Shown one piece after another: positions 36,046-44,432 of a stretch of 64,000 nt of DNA. Origin of the DNA: Duganella fentianensis (GTDB taxonomy: Bacteria; Pseudomonadota; Gammaproteobacteria; Burkholderiales; Burkholderiaceae_D); NCBI RefSeq assembly GCF_009857835.1, contig NZ_WWCL01000001.1, forward strand, positions 62,001 to 126,000, in the 5' to 3' direction. The notes beneath the pieces were generated by a model that had not been told where the DNA came from, did not search any database, and saw only the letters and a program-made list of their open reading frames with translations. The translations under genes were made by a program, and so were the position numbers. Position 1 is the stretch's first letter; each line of letters begins with the position of its first letter.

Positions 36046-37158
36046 ATGAGAATAGGCATACCGGCCGAGACGCGGCCGGGCGAAACCCGGGTTGCGGCGA
36101 CGCCCGAAACCGTCAAGAAGCTGGCGGCCAAGCACAGTGTGATCGTGCAGGCTGGCGCCGGTCTGGCCGCATCGGTGACCGACGAGGCGTATGTGGCAGC
36201 AGGTGCGCAGATAGGCACGGCAGCCGACGCATACGGTGCGGAAGTGGTGCTCAAGGTGCGCGCACCGGATGCCGCGGAGCGCGGCCTGATGAAGGCTGGC
36301 ACGGTGCTGATCGGCATGCTCAATCCCTTCGATGCCGACAACAACGCTGCCATGGCCGCTGCCGGCCTGCAGGCGTTTGCGCTGGAAGCCGTGCCGCGTA
36401 TTACGCGCGCGCAGTCGATGGACGTGCTGTCCTCGCAGGCCAACATCGCCGGCTACAAGGCCGTGATGGTGGCCGCGAATACCTACCAGCGCTTCATGCC
36501 TATGCTGATGACGGCTGCCGGTACCGTGAAAGCGGCGCGCGTGCTGATCATGGGCGTGGGCGTGGCCGGTCTGCAGGCGATTGCTACGGCCAAGCGTCTG
36601 GGCGCCGTGATCGAAGCGTCGGACGTGCGTCCGCCCGTCAAAGAGCAGGTGGAATCGCTGGGTGCCAAATTCATCGACGTGCCTTTCCTCACCGACGAAG
36701 AGAAGGAAATCGCGCAGGGTGTGGGCGGCTATGCCCGTCCTATGCCGGCCGACTGGCTGGCGCGTCAGGCCGCGCTGGTGCATGAACGTGCCAAGCTGGC
36801 CGACATCATCATCACCACCGCGCTGATCCCGGGCCGCAAGGCGCCCGTGCTGATTTCCGAAGACACCGTGAAAGCCATGAAACCGGGCTCCGTGATCGTC
36901 GATCTGGCGGTAGCGCAGGGCGGTAACTGCCCGCTGTCCGTGCTGAACGAAACGGTGGTGCGCCACGGCGTGCACATCGTCGGCCAGCCCGATCTGGCGA
37001 CGCTGGTGGCGGCCGATGCCTCGGCCCTGTATGCGCGCAATGTGCTCGACTTCCTCAAGCTGATCATCAACAAGGAAGACCAGCTGGTGATCGACCGCGA
37101 AGACGAAATCCTCAAAGCCACGCTGCTGTGCAGTGGCGGTGAACTGCTGAGAAAATAA
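36046..37158 (+). CDS. pntAA: NAD(P) transhydrogenase subunit alpha part 1 (PntAA)
   Basis: Soluble NAD(H)-binding domain I of proton-translocating transhydrogenase, 370 residues, starting at the ATG at 36046 after GGGAGG (a TTG four codons upstream overlaps this site). The Rossmann motif VLIMGVGVAGLQAIATAKRLGA and the family start MRIGIPAETRPGETRVAATPE are clear. The enzyme exchanges hydride between NADH and NADP+ driven by proton entry, supplying NADPH. The alpha subunit is split in two genes here, as in Rhodospirillum, instead of being fused as in E. coli. Confidence 0.95.
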   Translation: MRIGIPAETRPGETRVAATPETVKKLAAKHSVIVQAGAGLAASVTDEAYVAAGAQIGTAADAYGAEVVLKVRAPDAAERGLMKAGTVLIGMLNPFDADNNAAMAAAGLQAFALEAVPRITRAQSMDVLSSQANIAGYKAVMVAANTYQRFMPMLMTAAGTVKAARVLIMGVGVAGLQAIATAKRLGAVIEASDVRPPVKEQVESLGAKFIDVPFLTDEEKEIAQGVGGYARPMPADWLARQAALVHERAKLADIIITTALIPGRKAPVLISEDTVKAMKPGSVIVDLAVAQGGNCPLSVLNETVVRHGVHIVGQPDLATLVAADASALYARNVLDFLKLIINKEDQLVIDREDEILKATLLCSGGELLRK

Positions 37159-37169
37159 AAGGAGGTTTT

Positions 37170-37490
37170 ATGGAAGTGAGCCATACCATCATCAATCTGA
37201 TCATCTTCGTGCTGGCCATCTATGTGGGCTATCACGTGGTGTGGACCGTGACGCCTGCGCTGCATACGCCGCTGATGGCCGTGACCAATGCCGTATCGGC
37301 CATCATCATCGTGGGCGCCATGCTGGCGGCCGCGCTGACGGAAGGACTGGTGGGGCAGGTGGCCGGCACTGTCGCCGTGGCACTGGCGGCCGTCAATGTG
37401 TTCGGCGGTTTTCTGGTGACCCAGCGCATGCTGGAAATGTTCAAGAAGAAGGCACCTAAGGCTGCAGCTAACAAGGGAGAGCAGGCATGA
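37170..37490 (+). CDS. pntAB: NAD(P) transhydrogenase subunit alpha part 2 (PntAB)
   Basis: Small membrane part of the alpha subunit (domain II), 106 residues with three to four helices (TIINLIIFVLAIYVGYHVVW, LMAVTNAVSAIIIVGAML, VAVALAAVNVFGGFLVTQRML) and a charged Lys-rich tail. AAGGAGG precedes the ATG. The gene starts 11 bases after pntAA and its end overlaps pntB by ATGA. It forms the proton channel together with PntB. Confidence 0.95.
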   Translation: MEVSHTIINLIIFVLAIYVGYHVVWTVTPALHTPLMAVTNAVSAIIIVGAMLAAALTEGLVGQVAGTVAVALAAVNVFGGFLVTQRMLEMFKKKAPKAAANKGEQA

Positions 37491-38965
37491 GCGGTATCTC
37501 CATGAATCTGGTCACCCTGCTGTACCTGATCGCTTCGGTGTGCTTCATTCAGGCGCTGAAAGGCCTGTCCTCGCCGGCCACGGCGCGTGCCGGTAATGCT
37601 TTCGGCATGACGGGCATGGCCATCGCGTTTGTCACCACGGTGGCGCTGATCTTCAAGCTGCAGGCCATGGCTGCTGCCGCAGCAGCAGCGGGCCACGGCA
37701 GCGCCGGCGGCTTCACGCTGGTGGCGCTGGGCGTGGTGGTCGGTGGCGGCATCGGCGCCGTGCTGGCGAAAAAGGTCGAAATGACCAAGATGCCGGAACT
37801 GGTTGCAGCGATGCACTCGCTGATCGGTCTGGCCGCTGTATGTATCGCGGTAGCTGCCGTGTCGGAGCCGCAGGCTTTCGGCATCGCGCAGGCTGGCGAA
37901 GCGCTGCCGTTCGGTAACCGTATCGAGCTGTTCATCGGTACTTTCGTCGGTGCGATTACGTTCTCCGGTTCGGTGATCGCGTTCGGCAAGCTGTCGGGCA
38001 AATACAAGTTCCGCCTGTTCCAGGGCGCGCCGGTCAACTTCGCCGGTCAGCACATGCTCAACCTGCTGCTGGCGCTGGCCATGGTGGGTCTGGGTCTGGT
38101 GTTCTGCTTTGATAGCGGCGCTACGCCAGCATGGCTGCCGTTCCTGATCATGACGGCGATTGCCTTCGTGCTCGGTGTGCTGATCATCATTCCTATCGGC
38201 GGTGCAGATATGCCGGTGGTGGTGTCGATGCTGAACTCGTACTCGGGCTGGGCGGCTGCAGGTATCGGCTTCTCGCTGAATAACTCGATGTTGATCATCG
38301 CCGGTTCGCTGGTGGGTTCGTCCGGTGCGATTCTGTCGTACATCATGTGCAAGGCCATGAACCGCTCGTTCTTCAACGTGATTCTGGGCGGCTTTGGTGG
38401 CGCACCGGCGGAAGCGGGCAGCGGCGCTGCGAAAGAACAGCGTCCCGTCAAATCCGGTTCGGCTGACGATGCGTCGTTCATCATGGCGAATGCGGAGAGC
38501 GTGATCATCGTTCCGGGCTACGGTCTGGCGGTGGCACGTGCCCAGCACGCGCTGAAAGAACTGGTGGAGAAGCTGACCCACAAGGGCGTGAACGTGAAGT
38601 ATGCGATCCACCCGGTGGCAGGCCGTATGCCGGGCCACATGAACGTGCTGCTGGCGGAAGCGGAAGTGCCCTACGATCAGGTGTTCGAGATGGAAGACAT
38701 CAACGGCGAATTCGGCCAGACCGATGTGGTGCTGATTCTGGGCGCGAACGACGTGGTCAATCCGGCGGCCAAAGATCCGAGCTCGCCGATTGCCGGCATG
38801 CCGATTCTGGAAGCGTACAAAGCCAAGAGCATCATCGTCAACAAGCGTTCCATGGCTTCCGGCTATGCCGGTCTGGATAACGAGCTGTTCTATCAGGCTA
38901 ACACCATGATGGTGTTTGGCGATGCCAAGAAAGTGATCGAGGATATGGTGAAGGCGGTCGAGTAA
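37487..38965 (+). CDS. pntB: NAD(P) transhydrogenase subunit beta
   Basis: Membrane and NADP(H)-binding subunit, 492 residues. Eight to nine helices are followed by the soluble domain III from about residue 310, with the NADP loop VPGYGLAVARAQHALKEL and the later NVLLAEAEVPYDQVFEMEDINGEF, ILGANDVVNP and KRSMASGYAGLDNELF. Gly-rich helices FIGTFVGAITFSGSVIAFGKL and the His-containing MHSLIGLAAV belong to the proton path. Translation is coupled to pntAB. A strong terminator closes the operon 31 bases after the stop. Confidence 0.96.
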   Translation: MSGISMNLVTLLYLIASVCFIQALKGLSSPATARAGNAFGMTGMAIAFVTTVALIFKLQAMAAAAAAAGHGSAGGFTLVALGVVVGGGIGAVLAKKVEMTKMPELVAAMHSLIGLAAVCIAVAAVSEPQAFGIAQAGEALPFGNRIELFIGTFVGAITFSGSVIAFGKLSGKYKFRLFQGAPVNFAGQHMLNLLLALAMVGLGLVFCFDSGATPAWLPFLIMTAIAFVLGVLIIIPIGGADMPVVVSMLNSYSGWAAAGIGFSLNNSMLIIAGSLVGSSGAILSYIMCKAMNRSFFNVILGGFGGAPAEAGSGAAKEQRPVKSGSADDASFIMANAESVIIVPGYGLAVARAQHALKELVEKLTHKGVNVKYAIHPVAGRMPGHMNVLLAEAEVPYDQVFEMEDINGEFGQTDVVLILGANDVVNPAAKDPSSPIAGMPILEAYKAKSIIVNKRSMASGYAGLDNELFYQANTMMVFGDAKKVIEDMVKAVE

Positions 38966-38995
38966 TTCGCCACTATCGCCTAGTCTGAAATGCAG

Positions 38996-39029
38996 CGGCG
39001 CCCTGAGTGATCAGGGCGCCGTTCTTTTT
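38996..39029 (+). terminator. intrinsic terminator of the pnt operon
   Basis: CGGCGCCCTGA and its complement around GTGA (38996-39021), followed by TTCTTTTT on plus. Confidence 0.88.
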
Positions 39030-39073
39030 GGCACCGCCGCGCGGAGGCTAGCGCGGGCCGGTGCATGCCGCTA

Positions 39074-40156
39074 TCAGCGGCATGCACCGATCTTCTCGAG
39101 TAGCCTGAGCTGGGTCTGGACCATGGGCGGATTCGGATCGTGGCCGCTGTGCGGCACCATCACGTATTCCTTGTGCGGCGCCTGTATGAAGTCGAAATAG
39201 CGCCGGCTAGGCTCGGGCATGGTGAGCAGATCCTGTTCGCCCTGTACCATGTAGAAGGGCAAATCGAACTTCGGTCCCAGCTTGTAAAGATCGATCTTCG
39301 AGGCGATGCCATCGCCCTTCAGGCCGACGAACTGCAGCCAGGAGTAATCTTCGCCGGCAGTATAGTCGGCCTGATATGCTGGCGTTGAATAGATGGGCGG
39401 CGAGTCCCTCCACGCTTGCGGAATGGCTTGCGTGCGCGCGTGTTCGTACTGGCGGTTCACGCGGCGGAAAATGCCGGTAGAGCGCGGATTGGTCCACGGT
39501 AGCGGTCCCAGAGCCTCGATCTTGGCGATGGATGCATGGTCGCCGGCAGCACGCGCCAAAGCCAGGACGGTGTCTATGCTGGCCTGGGTTGGGAGCGGGC
39601 CCACTACTTGCGCAGTGCTGATGTAGCCGCAGAACATATCCGGCGCGGCCTTGGCCATGTAGACGCCCAGCACGGAACTCCACGATCCGCCCAGCAGTAT
39701 GACCTGACGCTTGCCGAAGCGCCTGGCGGCGAAACGCGCTACCTCGATGCCGTCATCCCGCAACTGCTCGACCACCAGCGGGACGTCATCCGTTACCGGA
39801 TTGCGTCCGTAGGTCATGCCGGCGCCGCGCTGGTCCCACTGGACGATAGTGAATTTCTGCTCCCAGGACTGATAGAAACTGTCGGCAAACGGCGTGGTGG
39901 GATTGCCCGGCCCGCCGTGGACGAGTAAGACGATGGGGTTGGCGCAGCTGCTGCCCTTGATGCGGACCCACTGCTGGATGCCGCCTATGAGTACGAAACC
40001 CTGCTCATCGACAGGCTTCTCCGCTGCGGTACACCGGGAGTCAGGTAATAGCGCCCCGGCAGGCTGCGTTCCATGTCGTCCGTCTTCAGCCGACGCCGTC
40101 GTCTGCGCCAGGGCGAGCGACAGCGTCGCGAGCACAATGAGGGAAGGGTATCGCAT
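39074..40156 (-). CDS. secreted alpha/beta hydrolase (proline-iminopeptidase type, S33)
   Basis: A 360-residue hydrolase starting at the ATG at 40156 (GGAG six bases upstream; another ATG at 40168 has none). Signal peptide MRYPSLIVLATLSLALAQTTASA. The fold markers are LLVHGGPG (oxyanion hole), WDQRGAG, the nucleophile elbow GGSWSS (GxSxS) and the His in VPHSGHDP; the acid is probably in GEQDLLT. Such proteins act as aminopeptidases or esterases; here it would work in the periplasm. No operon partner apart from the gene 30 bases upstream on the same strand. Confidence 0.85.
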   Translation of the reverse strand: MRYPSLIVLATLSLALAQTTASAEDGRHGTQPAGALLPDSRCTAAEKPVDEQGFVLIGGIQQWVRIKGSSCANPIVLLVHGGPGNPTTPFADSFYQSWEQKFTIVQWDQRGAGMTYGRNPVTDDVPLVVEQLRDDGIEVARFAARRFGKRQVILLGGSWSSVLGVYMAKAAPDMFCGYISTAQVVGPLPTQASIDTVLALARAAGDHASIAKIEALGPLPWTNPRSTGIFRRVNRQYEHARTQAIPQAWRDSPPIYSTPAYQADYTAGEDYSWLQFVGLKGDGIASKIDLYKLGPKFDLPFYMVQGEQDLLTMPEPSRRYFDFIQAPHKEYVMVPHSGHDPNPPMVQTQLRLLEKIGACR

Positions 40157-40186
40157 CAGTATCTCCAATGGGTGATCAAGCGCCGA

Positions 40187-40660
40187 TCATCGGTTCGAAA
40201 ATTTGGCAAAGGCGCTGTTCATGGCAGCGCTGACATATGCCGTCAATATGGGGGTGGATAGCTGCTGCATTTCAGCACCGATGACATTCTGCTTGGCAGC
40301 CAGCTTAGGCGCATAGGGCGAATTGCTGCCCTGCGCAGTCAGCGAAACCAGCTCCTCTGCGGAGAAGTGCCGGGCATATATTGTTGCCAGGTTGGCGTTC
40401 CACTGGTCCTGAAACTTGCCGGCATAAGCGTCTAGCTCTTTTGCAACCAGCGACTGGGTCGCGGGCATGCCCAGTTTGGATGCCATCATGGCAAATGTCT
40501 GGGTCCGCTGCGCTACTGCAGTCGCCAGGGTTTTTAAATTGCGGCCTACGTGCTGGCGCTGAATTAATTCTGTGGCTGCCGACTCCGTCGAAATCGCCAT
40601 GGCCACAGGTGCGAGGCCAAGCAGGGCGGTAAAAACCGCGAGCCGTAAGTATGATTTCAT
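40187..40660 (-). CDS. secreted DUF2059-like protein
   Basis: A 157-residue precursor starting at the ATG at 40660, with GGAG six bases upstream; the open frame extends further but without a site. Signal peptide about 1-22 (MKSYLRLAVFTALLGLAPVAMA). The mature part is helical, and the segment IYARHFSAEELVSLTAQGSNSPYAPKLAAKQNVIGAEMQQL follows the DUF2059 pattern (FSxEEL ... SP.G.K...K). Function of the family is unknown. It precedes the alpha/beta hydrolase gene by 30 bases. Confidence 0.75.
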   Translation of the reverse strand: MKSYLRLAVFTALLGLAPVAMAISTESAATELIQRQHVGRNLKTLATAVAQRTQTFAMMASKLGMPATQSLVAKELDAYAGKFQDQWNANLATIYARHFSAEELVSLTAQGSNSPYAPKLAAKQNVIGAEMQQLSTPILTAYVSAAMNSAFAKFSNR

Positions 40661-40727
40661 GCGTTTCTCCAGTCCGAAGTAGTAGGCCATAAGTGTGGCG
40701 ATGAAGAGCAGCGGCGTAGGGGGCGAT

Positions 40728-41288
40728 CTATAGCGGGCGTGGCAGGTGCGGCAGCAAGCTCGCGACCAGCAAGCTGGCTTCGGCCCTGTCCAGGGACGTA
40801 CCGAATCGTATCGTTCTGCCACCATAATCAAAGGCAACCTGGCCGGCGCCGGAGCCAGACAGCGGCGGCAGCATTGTGCGCTGATACCAGTATGGCGATG
40901 CCAAGGCTTCGGTCGCGCGCAGATGCCGAATATGGGAAGTGTCATAGGAACGATCGATGCCGATACCGAAGATCTCAATCCGGTGTATGAGTGCCGAGGC
41001 GGTGACCGAAACCGCTTCACGGCCGGCCAATTGCCAGAGAACTGTGGCAAGCACGTAGAGACCGCCGAGGGTCCAGCCGGCCAGCCAGAAGAGAAGAAAA
41101 GGCGGCGGTGCAAGGTCTCCTGCGGCGAACACCTTGCTGGAGACCTTATGTTCGGCCATGGCCCAGACTCCCAGCCACACTAGCATGAGCAGCAGGCTGA
41201 ACCAGCTTCTTCTGGCCGGGATGACGAATCTGGCGCCGTCAGTGTTTACTTCTGCATGAAATCGGGCGGTCTGTGGTTGTATGTGCAT
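40728..41288 (-). CDS. two-span membrane protein with a PH-like domain
   Basis: A 186-residue protein. Two hydrophobic segments (about 29-46, SWFSLLLMLVWLGVWAMA, and 64-84, LLFWLAGWTLGGLYVLATVLW) are followed by a beta-rich cytoplasmic part (VSVTASALIHRIEIFGIGIDRSYDTSHIRHLRATE...VAFDYGGRTIRFGTSLDRAEA) that resembles bacterial PH/YdbT-like domains. No function is assigned. A candidate extended -10 promoter lies about 98 bases upstream in a region that is repeated at 45739. Confidence 0.65.
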   Translation of the reverse strand: MHIQPQTARFHAEVNTDGARFVIPARRSWFSLLLMLVWLGVWAMAEHKVSSKVFAAGDLAPPPFLLFWLAGWTLGGLYVLATVLWQLAGREAVSVTASALIHRIEIFGIGIDRSYDTSHIRHLRATEALASPYWYQRTMLPPLSGSGAGQVAFDYGGRTIRFGTSLDRAEASLLVASLLPHLPRPL

Positions 41289-41602
41289 GGGGCGAGCGAT
41301 GACGTCGAACTAATCCGAAGTTTGCAAACTCTTAGCGAGACATAAGCTGTGTATGGCCATTTTGCCAAATCAGCAAAAGCGCCCAAGCATAGCAGCTCGC
41401 CTCCACATCAAACTCTCCAATTGTAACGACGCGTGATAGCCCTGCCTGCAACTGGCTTTTGCGGCCCGGCGTGAGGATCTGTGAACTTTCCCGAGTTGCA
41501 AACTGCTATTCTTGCTGGCGTTGACAACAGTGGTATGGGTGGCGTCGATCCAGGTAGCTGCCGCTGTCCCTATGTTCTTCCGCACTTCTTAGAGTATTGA
41601 TT
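41289..41602. other. 314-bp intergenic region
   Basis: Holds the repeat/promoter element at 41380-41431 and an uncharacterised minus-strand frame (41370-41585) with no ribosome site or recognisable family, which I do not call a gene. From here to about 45.8 kb the sequence is visibly more AT-rich. Confidence 0.4.
41380..41431 (-). promoter_or_regulatory. promoter-like repeat element, copy A
   Basis: This stretch is similar to 45739-45792: about 18 of 21 positions agree over the first part, and a weaker AAA.TCTC..ATTGT pattern follows. On minus it carries TGCTATGCT, an extended -10 (41386-41391), about 98 bases upstream of the gene starting at 41288. Confidence 0.5.
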
Positions 41603-42160
41603 ATGCGTATTTTTCAATTTCTGGCGATATTTATCCTGAGTACAAATTTCGCCATCGCACAAAATATGGAAGCAGATGATGATCCCATCTACAGCGCGAC
41701 ACTAAAGGCCATCCTGAACCAGGAGAAGTCAGAGAAATTTATCGTCTGGAATCAGACGATAGATGGAAAGACCTTACTTGTTTCGCGCGTACCTAGACAT
41801 GTTCCGGACCAACAATTTGTTGAATCCTTGCCCGGGTTGCCTCTGATCCTGCAACAGCGCTTGCAGAAGGAACCTCGCGCCAGTCTGCGGCGATTCGATA
41901 GCAGGGTAAATTTCGTTGATACTAAATCGCTCTATTCGGACGATGCACAAATGTCGGCGATAGGATTTTCTAAAATCGTCTACGATCAAAAACACAACGC
42001 GCTGCTCTATGCGGAAATATGCACGGCAAATGCCGATGCGGTGTGTAACGGGTATGGCTTTTGGTTTGTTAAGACGGATGGACGATGGAAGCTCAACAAA
42101 AAAAGATGTCTCTGGGGCGGTTATAGCCCAACTTCTTGGAGCGCAGAAATTGCTAAATAG
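41603..42160 (+). CDS. secreted hypothetical protein
   Basis: From the ATG at 41603 a 185-residue precursor with a signal peptide (MRIFQFLAIFILSTNFAIAQ). The mature protein is mixed alpha/beta with three Cys (EICTANADAVC, KKRCLW), probably periplasmic, and carries no recognised domain. The ribosome site is weak and codon use is more AT-rich than in the flanking core genes, suggesting acquisition. It lies alone, pointing towards the convergent 78-residue gene. Confidence 0.65.
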   Translation: MRIFQFLAIFILSTNFAIAQNMEADDDPIYSATLKAILNQEKSEKFIVWNQTIDGKTLLVSRVPRHVPDQQFVESLPGLPLILQQRLQKEPRASLRRFDSRVNFVDTKSLYSDDAQMSAIGFSKIVYDQKHNALLYAEICTANADAVCNGYGFWFVKTDGRWKLNKKRCLWGGYSPTSWSAEIAK

Positions 42161-42222
42161 GATGAGCACATAGAACGCTATCCGCTATCGAGGCCTGGCC
42201 GGCTTTGGGCCGGCATTTCGTC

Positions 42223-42459
42223 TTATTGATCAACAGGTGTAACGGACAGCACTTTTACTTTGGCGCTCGGGTCGTGAACTTCGTCGTCGCCATTGAGGTA
42301 GTTCCAGAAATCTTCATACGCAATTTCAACATCCCGTATGGTTGCACAAGCTTCGAAAATCTGATTCGTCGCCGTATCAATTATTTCATCACGCGGTACT
42401 GTGTACGTATGCGGCACGACAGTCAAATCAACGGCGAGTGCCCTGACCTTGTATTTCAT
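42223..42459 (-). CDS. 78-residue hypothetical protein
   Basis: Small soluble, acidic protein (MKYKVRALAVDLTVVPHTYT start, then ATNQIFEACATIRDVEIAYEDFWNYLNGDDEVHD). A GGGGTGAG site precedes the ATG. The family is not recognised. It lies next to the left end of the insertion-sequence remnant at 42491, so its own promoter region may have been changed by the insertion. Confidence 0.55.
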   Translation of the reverse strand: MKYKVRALAVDLTVVPHTYTVPRDEIIDTATNQIFEACATIRDVEIAYEDFWNYLNGDDEVHDPSAKVKVLSVTPVDQ

Positions 42460-42490
42460 TTCTCACCCCACTTGGTAGTTTGCTGCACAC

Positions 42491-43379
42491 TGATCTTGCC
42501 CCGCTATTACCGGACACAGTCTATCGCTTATTTAATGCCGCCGGCATTTGCCGCAGCACGATATCGGCGCTGCTGCAGTCCATCCGGCTGACGTAGTCGC
42601 GTTTAAACGTCTTCACGAAGCTCCCGGCCATGCCATTGGACTGCGGGCTGTACACTGGCGTATGGACTGGCTTGATGCCCCAGTCCTTGACCAGCCTGTC
42701 GTGAACTGGTTCGCCTGGCAGCCCCCGGCTGGGCCAGGCGCGCCAAGAAATGATCTCGCGGTCGCGGCAGTCTTTCAGAAAGGCGCCCGTGACCACATCG
42801 CCATTATCGCAGCCGATCTCGAAGCCGTCAGAACACCAGCGTCGATTTGATTCCAGCACAGCCATCACCCCATCATGCACGCGCGCGCTCACGACCCGCT
42901 TAGGCGCTTTCGGGAGCAGCAGCCGGTAAGCCTTCATGACACGGTAGAAGCGACTGTGGTTGAATAAAGCGAGGCCAGCGGCCATACGCCGACAATTGAC
43001 CCACGCGCTCGCGCGCCGCCCACCGTACGTCAGCAATTGGCCAATCTCCGCGCGCGCAGCTTCCACCAAGGCAAGGTCGGCAAGCACCTCGATCTGGCGT
43101 ACGGTACGGCTATTAACCCAATCCGAAGACCGCGTCATCAAATCCATAAAGGGCGCGCGCGCGATCCACTTTTTTTCGCGAGCAAATTCCATGGCTTCTT
43201 TCAAGATTTCCGCCTCCATGGGATTCTTGCCCAGCTGTGCGATTTGGGCCCGAGCAGCTGCTAGTTCGCTGATCGTTATCACCTCGATTGTTTGCCTGCT
43301 CTTAGTCATATGCCTCGTCCTATTTCTAGTCGTAAGGATAATGCATAGACTGTGTCCGGCGATTCAGGGGGCTATCTCA
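42491..43379 (-). mobile_element. internally deleted IS3-family (IS2-group) insertion sequence
   Basis: Left end reads TGATCTTGCCCCGCTATTAC inward; right end on minus reads TGAGATAGCCCCCTGAATCG inward; both continue with CCGGACACAGTCTAT. The ends follow the IS2 terminal pattern TGGATTTGCCCC...CCAGACA. At about 890 bp it is shorter than the usual 1.3 kb. Flanking pentamers CACAC and CGCAC differ by one base and may be a decayed target duplication. The transposase inside is deleted, so the element is not self-mobile. Confidence 0.8.
42521..43309 (-). pseudogene. deleted IS2-group transposase (OrfA-OrfB remnant)
   Basis: One continuous frame of 262 codons joins pieces of both IS2-type reading frames. 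After 15 N-terminal residues it has the OrfA C terminus (ELAAARAQIAQL, EAEILKEAMEFAREKKWIA) without the helix-turn-helix. OrfB follows (LLTYGGRRASAW, FYRVMKAYRLLLPK, NRRWCSDGFEIGCDNGDV). The segment with the second catalytic Asp (WLTDNGS in IS2) is missing between VHDRLV and KDWGIKPVHTPVYSPQSNGMAGSFVKTFKRDYV, and the C-terminal part is lost. A functional enzyme is very unlikely. Confidence 0.85.
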
Positions 43380-43474
43380 CGCACATTCTTACCTAAGCTG
43401 GTAGTGTCAATCGGCATAACATCTCAATAATCGTTGGGGGATATGGGCCGTTTTCAGCTTGGCCCGCGGGGCCG

Positions 43475-43915
43475 TCAACACACGGAGGGCTGATGCCGAA
43501 TGATGTAGCTCTTCAATAGCGCATGCTGTTCATCTGCCAGCACCCGAAAAGGAACTGGCATGGCACCATCGCTTTGTGCAAACAGATATCCCGCTGGATA
43601 CGTATGAATAGCAACAACCTCGTCCCACGGTACGACTAACTCTCCGCCCTTCGAATGCCGAGTTATTCCTGTGTCGTCAAAATAAAAGTCACAAGCGCCG
43701 ACTTTTAGCACCTTGAATATAAATATCGGCGGGACAAATAAAAGCAGACAGCTGCGCAGAACGATGATGTCCAGCAGACTGATCTTCTTGCCCTGTTCAA
43801 GTTTACGGCGCGTTAGTTCAGCAATAACGTGGGAGGTAACTATTCCCAGGTATTCGCCCAGCCGGTAGCGGACATGTAAGCGTAGCGCCGCACGGGAAGG
43901 TTCAGCTACTTGCAA
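43475..43915 (-). CDS. YcxB-like membrane-associated protein
   Basis: A 146-residue protein starting with TTG at 43915, supported by AGGAG seven bases upstream. The N-terminal half is polar; one or two hydrophobic segments at about 47-70 (LLDIIVLRSCLLLFVPPIFIFKVL) are followed by a C-terminal domain with the YcxB pattern FYFDDTGITRHSKGGELVVPWDEVVAIHTYPAGYLFAQSDGAMPVPFRVL. Function of the family is unknown. It is near the right end of the insertion-sequence remnant, in an AT-richer zone. Confidence 0.65.
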   Translation of the reverse strand: MQVAEPSRAALRLHVRYRLGEYLGIVTSHVIAELTRRKLEQGKKISLLDIIVLRSCLLLFVPPIFIFKVLKVGACDFYFDDTGITRHSKGGELVVPWDEVVAIHTYPAGYLFAQSDGAMPVPFRVLADEQHALLKSYIIRHQPSVC

Positions 43916-43950
43916 TGTGATACTCCTATCTAAATCTGTTCATGAACGAG

Positions 43951-44388
43951 TTAAGCCAGCAGCACTGCTGATGACTTTACTGGTCGCTCACCAAGCGGTT
44001 CGTAAAAGCGAAACAGAAAGCCGTCCGGGTCTGCAACAAAGAATTCGATCTGTCCGTGTTCTAGCTCATCGACGCGATACCATGACTCAGTACAAGGCGC
44101 TATTAACGATACCTCGTGGGCCGCTAGACGTTCGATGAGCGGTGCAAGTTTTTCCACTTCAATCTGAAAGTGAAACTGTTTTTCGTTGGGATGCATGTCT
44201 GGCTGGCCCGGAGTCTTCATATGACTCCCTTCAAGTAGCATGATTTGCGCTCCATCCAAGTCAAGATAGCCAAATCTACTTTCAGGGCGCTCAAACATTA
44301 ACTTGAAGCCAAAAACTTCGATGTAGAATTTTTTTGACCTTTCATAATTTGCTACCACGCATTCAGGTACCAATTTGTTCCATTCCAT
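43951..44388 (-). CDS. VOC-family (glyoxalase/bleomycin-resistance-like) protein
   Basis: A 145-residue protein from the ATG at 44388 (AGGGGA upstream). The vicinal-oxygen-chelate fold shows as two beta-alpha-beta modules: VPECVVANYERSKKFYIEVFGFKLMFERPESRFGYLDLDGAQIMLLE and the second ending IEFFVADPDGFLFRFYEPLGERP. It is closest to bleomycin-binding-type members that may bind and sequester a drug; metal-ligand positions are not fully conserved. Substrate is not assigned. Confidence 0.8.
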   Translation of the reverse strand: MEWNKLVPECVVANYERSKKFYIEVFGFKLMFERPESRFGYLDLDGAQIMLLEGSHMKTPGQPDMHPNEKQFHFQIEVEKLAPLIERLAAHEVSLIAPCTESWYRVDELEHGQIEFFVADPDGFLFRFYEPLGERPVKSSAVLLA

Positions 44389-44432
44389 GGTGTATCCCCT
44401 AAACTCTGGCTGCTGCGAAGTATATGCTTGGC

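Noticed and set aside
41370..41585. A 71-codon minus frame upstream of the PH-like membrane protein
   Set aside because: No ribosome site, no recognisable family, basic low-quality composition; the region is better explained as promoter/intergenic DNA.
42486..43384. A clean target-site duplication of the insertion sequence
   Set aside because: Flanking pentamers CACAC and CGCAC differ by one base, so the duplication is only possible, not shown.
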